Source: CAIVAT01 sp964455285
GTDB lineage: Bacteria > Bacteroidota > Bacteroidia > Bacteroidales > FEN-979
Assembly (NCBI GenBank): GCA_964455285.1
Contig: CAYVVG010000026.1
Location: 1 to 44,075 of the forward strand
DNA length: 44,075 nucleotides
Direction: 5' to 3'
The notes under the pieces are model-generated. The model had not been told where the DNA came from. It searched no databases and saw nothing but the letters and a program-made list of their open reading frames with translations. Both the position numbers and the translations under genes were made by a program. Within the stretch, counting starts at the first letter, position 1. Every line of letters starts with the position of its first letter. Shown in pieces: positions 41,386 through 44,075 of the stretch.

Positions 41386-41940
41386 ATGATAAAGCTGCTC
41401 AATTCCCTGATCTCCGACGACCTGAAAGAGGTTAGCTTCGCCTGCGACATTGAAAAATGCAAGGGGGCCTGCTGCATCGAAGGAGATGCCGGGGCTCCTC
41501 TGGAGGAGGAGGAGATCTCGCTGCTCGAGGATTACATGGACCGCATCAAGCCCTACATGGTTTCAGCCGGAATTGAAGAGGTGGAACAGATGGGGGTTTT
41601 TGACTATGATGCGGAGGGTAAGTTCGTTACCCCTCTCGTCAGCGGCCGGGAGTGCGTCTTTGTTTTTACGGAAAACGGGATTGCACGGTGCGCGATCGAA
41701 AAGGCCTACCAGGAAAAGGCCATTCCGTTTCCAAAGCCCCTGTCCTGCCATCTCTACCCGGTGCGGATCAAAAAAGCCGGTAGGACCGACCTGGTCAATT
41801 ACCACGAATGGCCCATCTGCAGCGATGCGGTTGAAAACGGAAAAAAACTGGACCTTCCCCTGTACCGGTTCCTGGAAGAGGCGCTGGTAAGGAAATACGG
41901 GAAACCGTGGTATGACCGGCTGGCTAGGTTATTGCGTTAG
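41386..41940 (+). CDS. DUF3109 family cysteine-rich protein
   Basis: A 184-residue protein from the ATG at 41386; the nine upstream codons in frame are translated 9-bp repeat and are excluded. Eight cysteines are visible: Cys20, 25, 29 and 30 in ACDIEKCKGACC, Cys90 and Cys102, Cys121 (PKPLSCHLYPVRI), and Cys145 (EWPICSDA). The pattern belongs to DUF3109, related to YkgJ-type CxxxCxxCC proteins thought to bind zinc or an iron-sulfur cluster. Function unknown. It is convergent with ferritin and overlaps it by 17 bp. Confidence 0.88.
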   Translation: MIKLLNSLISDDLKEVSFACDIEKCKGACCIEGDAGAPLEEEEISLLEDYMDRIKPYMVSAGIEEVEQMGVFDYDAEGKFVTPLVSGRECVFVFTENGIARCAIEKAYQEKAIPFPKPLSCHLYPVRIKKAGRTDLVNYHEWPICSDAVENGKKLDLPLYRFLEEALVRKYGKPWYDRLARLLR

Positions 41941-42463
41941 CCCCCCCGCTCTGGGCCAGGGCTGCCCTTTTTGCGGTAGCCAGGGCGGCAAACTCCTTGT
42001 CCATCATGAAGAGTCCGCCGCGGTCGTCACCGGCCAGCTTGATCTGGTCGAGGATGCTGCGTACCGTACTCTCTTCCTCGATCTGCTCGGTGATGTACCA
42101 CTGGAGGTAGTTGGCCGAAGTATAATCTTTCTCCTTCACGCACACGGCGTACAGTTCGTTGATCGACGATGAGATGAATTCCTCGTGCTTCAGCACCTGC
42201 TGGAAAACATCGGGCAGGGATTTGAATTTCGCGCCCGGGGCTTCCAGGGCCGGGATGACGGCCGTACCCCCGCGGTCGTTCAGGTAGTGCACCAGCTTAA
42301 GCATGTGGATGCGCTCCTCCTCGGTCTGGGTGTAGAGCCAGTTGGCGGCCCCGGGGAAGCCGTTGCGTTCGGCCCAGGAGGCCATCGCCAGGTAGATCCG
42401 CGATGAGTGTTCTTCGCGTTTGATCTGTTCGTTTATTGCCTTTTCAACGTTCTTTGCGATCAT
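41924..42463 (-). CDS. ftnA: Ferritin
   Basis: A 179-residue non-haem ferritin for iron storage. The di-iron ferroxidase residues fall at the same positions as in E. coli FtnA: Glu17, Tyr24, Glu50, His53, Glu94, Gln127 and Glu130. Secondary structure follows the four-helix bundle plus a short fifth helix and a polar tail AQSGGANAIT. The coding end overlaps the convergent DUF3109 gene by 17 bp. Upstream lies an AT-rich 54-bp stretch and an 8-bp repeat array; TACTTTG occurs but lacks a base of the TAnnTTTG spacing. Confidence 0.97.
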   Translation of the reverse strand: MIAKNVEKAINEQIKREEHSSRIYLAMASWAERNGFPGAANWLYTQTEEERIHMLKLVHYLNDRGGTAVIPALEAPGAKFKSLPDVFQQVLKHEEFISSSINELYAVCVKEKDYTSANYLQWYITEQIEEESTVRSILDQIKLAGDDRGGLFMMDKEFAALATAKRAALAQSGGANAIT

Positions 42464-42517
42464 GATGTTCGATTTTTAAATAAATCAAAGTACAACCTTT
42501 TGATAATTCAGGCAATC

Positions 42518-42549
42518 ATTTCGCCATTTCGCTACCTCGCTACCTCGCT
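42518..42549. repeat. 8-bp tandem repeat between ferritin and atpG
   Basis: ATTTCGCC, ATTTCGCT, ACCTCGCT and ACCTCGCT are consecutive 8-mers ending 2 bp before the atpG stop codon. Confidence 0.65.
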
Positions 42550-42551
42550 AT

Positions 42552-43484
42552 TTATCCCTTCAACGCTTCCGCTCCCGATACGATTTCGAGGATGGCGTTG
42601 GTGATGGCATTCTGGCGGGCTTTGTTATACGAGATGTTCAGTTCGCGCAACAGATCCTTGGCATTCTCCGTGGCTTTCTGCATCGCCGTCATCCGGGCCC
42701 CCTGTTCGGAAGCATAGGAGTCGAGCACGGCTTTGAAGAGCTGGATCCGCAACGTTTTGGGAATCAGCTCGCGGACAATTGTCTCCTTATCGGGTTCGAA
42801 AATATAGTCAGCCTCCGTCTTGTTCCCCTTAGACTGGTGATTGGCGACTGGCGACTGTGGGTTGTTGACTGCCGACTGTTGACTATTGTCCCCGGGCGCG
42901 ACGGGAAGATATTGCTCGACGATCAGCCGCTGCACTGCGGCATTCTTGAACTGATTGTATATCAAATCGATGCGGTCATACTGCTGATCGGAAAATCCTT
43001 TCATCAGCTTTCCTGCCAGTTCTGAAACGTTGGCGAAAGTCAGTCGGTCGAAGAGTTCGTCGTGGGATTCGACGACGTTGAATTTCCGCTTGCGGAAGAA
43101 ATCGGTCGCTTTTCTCCCGATGGTGATCAGGGCAACCTGGCCGGCCTGGTGCTGCGCATGATAATCGGCATGGATCCGGTTCACCGCCATTTTAATGACG
43201 TTGGAGTTGAACGCGCCGCAAAGTCCCCGGTTGGATGCAATGATCACCAGCAGGATCTTTTCGGGTTTCCGCTCGGCCGAATAGATGCTTTCCTGCGAGT
43301 TTTCGATGCTGGCACTGAGGTTTTGCATGATCTCGCGCAACTTGGCGGCGTAAGGCCGAAGTTTGAGGATCCCCGTCTGGGCCCTGCGCAGTTTCGAGGC
43401 CGCCACCATTTTCATGGCGTTGGTGATCTGCTGGGTCGATTTGACCGAAACGATCCGGGTGCGTACTTCCTTGAGTCCGGGCAT
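42552..43484 (-). CDS. atpG: ATP synthase F1 gamma subunit
   Basis: The rotating central stalk of F1, 310 residues (287 in E. coli). The N-terminal helix MPGLKEVRTRIVSVKSTQQI and KMVAASKLRRAQ, the ASNRGLCGAFNSNV motif (83-96), and the C-terminal helix (ARMTAMQKATENAKDLL; NKARQNAITNAILEIVSGA) are all intact. Residues about 197-222 form an insertion made of three 7-residue units (SQQSAVN, NPQSPVA, NHQSKGN) encoded by a 7-bp DNA tandem repeat; it lies in the surface loop that varies in length in the family, before YIFEPDKE. It starts 6 bp after atpA. Confidence 0.96.
   Translation of the reverse strand: MPGLKEVRTRIVSVKSTQQITNAMKMVAASKLRRAQTGILKLRPYAAKLREIMQNLSASIENSQESIYSAERKPEKILLVIIASNRGLCGAFNSNVIKMAVNRIHADYHAQHQAGQVALITIGRKATDFFRKRKFNVVESHDELFDRLTFANVSELAGKLMKGFSDQQYDRIDLIYNQFKNAAVQRLIVEQYLPVAPGDNSQQSAVNNPQSPVANHQSKGNKTEADYIFEPDKETIVRELIPKTLRIQLFKAVLDSYASEQGARMTAMQKATENAKDLLRELNISYNKARQNAITNAILEIVSGAEALKG
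42831..42886. repeat. 7-bp tandem repeat inside atpG
   Basis: Eight heptamers (AGACTGG, TGATTGG, CGACTGG, CGACTGT, GGGTTGT, TGACTGC, CGACTGT, TGACTAT) read in frame on the minus strand. Because 21 bp are seven codons, the DNA heptamer yields a 7-residue peptide repeat. Confidence 0.8.
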
Positions 43485-43490
43485 GGGGTG

Positions 43491-44075
43491 TTATTTCTTT
43501 TCCTCGTACTTGCGGGCCAGGTCCAGCGCCGTTTTTTCCATCGTCTTCAGGTCCTCGTCGGACAGTTTTCCTGCCTTGAGGTTGGCCAGCACTCCGGCGT
43601 GATTCACTTCCATGTGGTGCAGGAATTCGGCTTCAAAATTACCGATGCTCCTCACCGGGACATTGCGCAGCAGGCCGCGGGTCCCGCAGAAGATGATGGC
43701 GATCTGCTTTTCGACCGGCATGGGCGAATATTGGGCCTGCTTGAGGATCTCCACGTTCCGGGCTCCCTTGTCGAGCACGGCTTTTGTGGCCGCGTCGAGA
43801 TCGGATCCGAATTTCGAGAAGGCCTCGAGTTCGCGGTATTCCGCCTGGTCGAGTTTCAGGGTGCCGGCAATTTTTTTCATCGATTTGATCTGGGCATTTC
43901 CCCCGACGCGCGACACGGAGATCCCGACATTGATGGCCGGGCGGATCCCTGCGTTGAAGAGTGCGGTTTCGAGGAAGATCTGGCCGTCGGTGATCGAAAT
44001 GACGTTGGTGGGGATGTAGGCGGATACATCGCCCGCCTGGGTCTCGATGATGGGCAGCGCCGTGAGGGAACCGCC
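43491..44075 (-). CDS. atpA: ATP synthase F1 alpha subunit (C-terminal part, 5' end outside window)
   Basis: The last 194 codons of atpA. Reading begins at the window edge with GGSLTALPIIETQAGDVSAY and continues through the family motif SITDGQIFLETALFNAGIRP and INVGISVSRVGGNAQIKSM (the alpha-subunit signature, with catalytic-site arginine in SRVGG). The end is LARKYEEKK. The frame is open to the window edge and consistent with a complete gene further right. Together with atpG it places an F1Fo ATP synthase operon at this end. Confidence 0.97.
   Translation of the reverse strand, partial: GGSLTALPIIETQAGDVSAYIPTNVISITDGQIFLETALFNAGIRPAINVGISVSRVGGNAQIKSMKKIAGTLKLDQAEYRELEAFSKFGSDLDAATKAVLDKGARNVEILKQAQYSPMPVEKQIAIIFCGTRGLLRNVPVRSIGNFEAEFLHHMEVNHAGVLANLKAGKLSDEDLKTMEKTALDLARKYEEKK

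Overview
The window comes from the chromosome of a Bacteroidota bacterium, most likely an uncultured Bacteroidia member from a draft or metagenome assembly. Evidence: secreted proteins ending in type IX secretion (T9SS) sorting domains, a LytS/LytTR two-component pair, an ExbB-ExbD-ExbD-TonB cluster, an 11-gene complex I operon without nuoEFG, and several upstream regions carrying the Bacteroidota promoter signature TAnnTTTG (two with TTTG or a near match at the -33 position). A run of 100 Ns marks a scaffold join. No rRNA, tRNA, CRISPR array or complete insertion sequence was seen.

Layout. (1) 0.36-6.2 kb, minus strand: a PstS-like lipoprotein, a TPR protein, then ExbB, two ExbDs and TonB, ending in a strong intrinsic terminator. 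This is an inner-membrane energising machine for outer-membrane transport. (2) 6.3-16.9 kb, minus strand: nuoA, B, C, D, H, I, J, K, L, M, N followed by two small uncharacterised genes; a respiratory quinone reductase that lacks the NADH-oxidising module. (3) 17.0-22.0 kb: an accessory segment with an assembly gap, a 121-bp repeat with terminal inverted repeats, a 1043-residue STAND-type NTPase (HEPN-like N-terminus, six C-terminal membrane helices), and a divergent DUF6922/AbiEii toxin-antitoxin pair with a zinc-ribbon gene. This is a candidate defence island and the best place for undescribed biology. (4) 22.1-28.3 kb, visibly more AT-rich: an orphan receiver protein, a Kelch/T9SS protein, a DUF4143 AAA ATPase, and a LytS-like kinase with its LytTR regulator. 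(5) 28.4-40.4 kb: a membrane flavodoxin-ferredoxin (EFR1-like) protein, an M6 metallopeptidase and a 2058-residue Asp-box T9SS protein that share a module cassette, and a TPR/LuxR-type regulator. (6) 40.4-44.1 kb: a DUF1801/YdeI protein, a DUF3109 protein, ferritin, and the atpG and atpA ends of the ATP synthase operon.

A second theme is non-coding: intergenic spaces carry short phased tandem repeats of 7, 8 or 9 bp, often in inverted pairs. A 9-bp family recurs at four places, and one 7-bp array lies inside the atpG reading frame. All functions are inferred from motifs read by eye; no database search was run.
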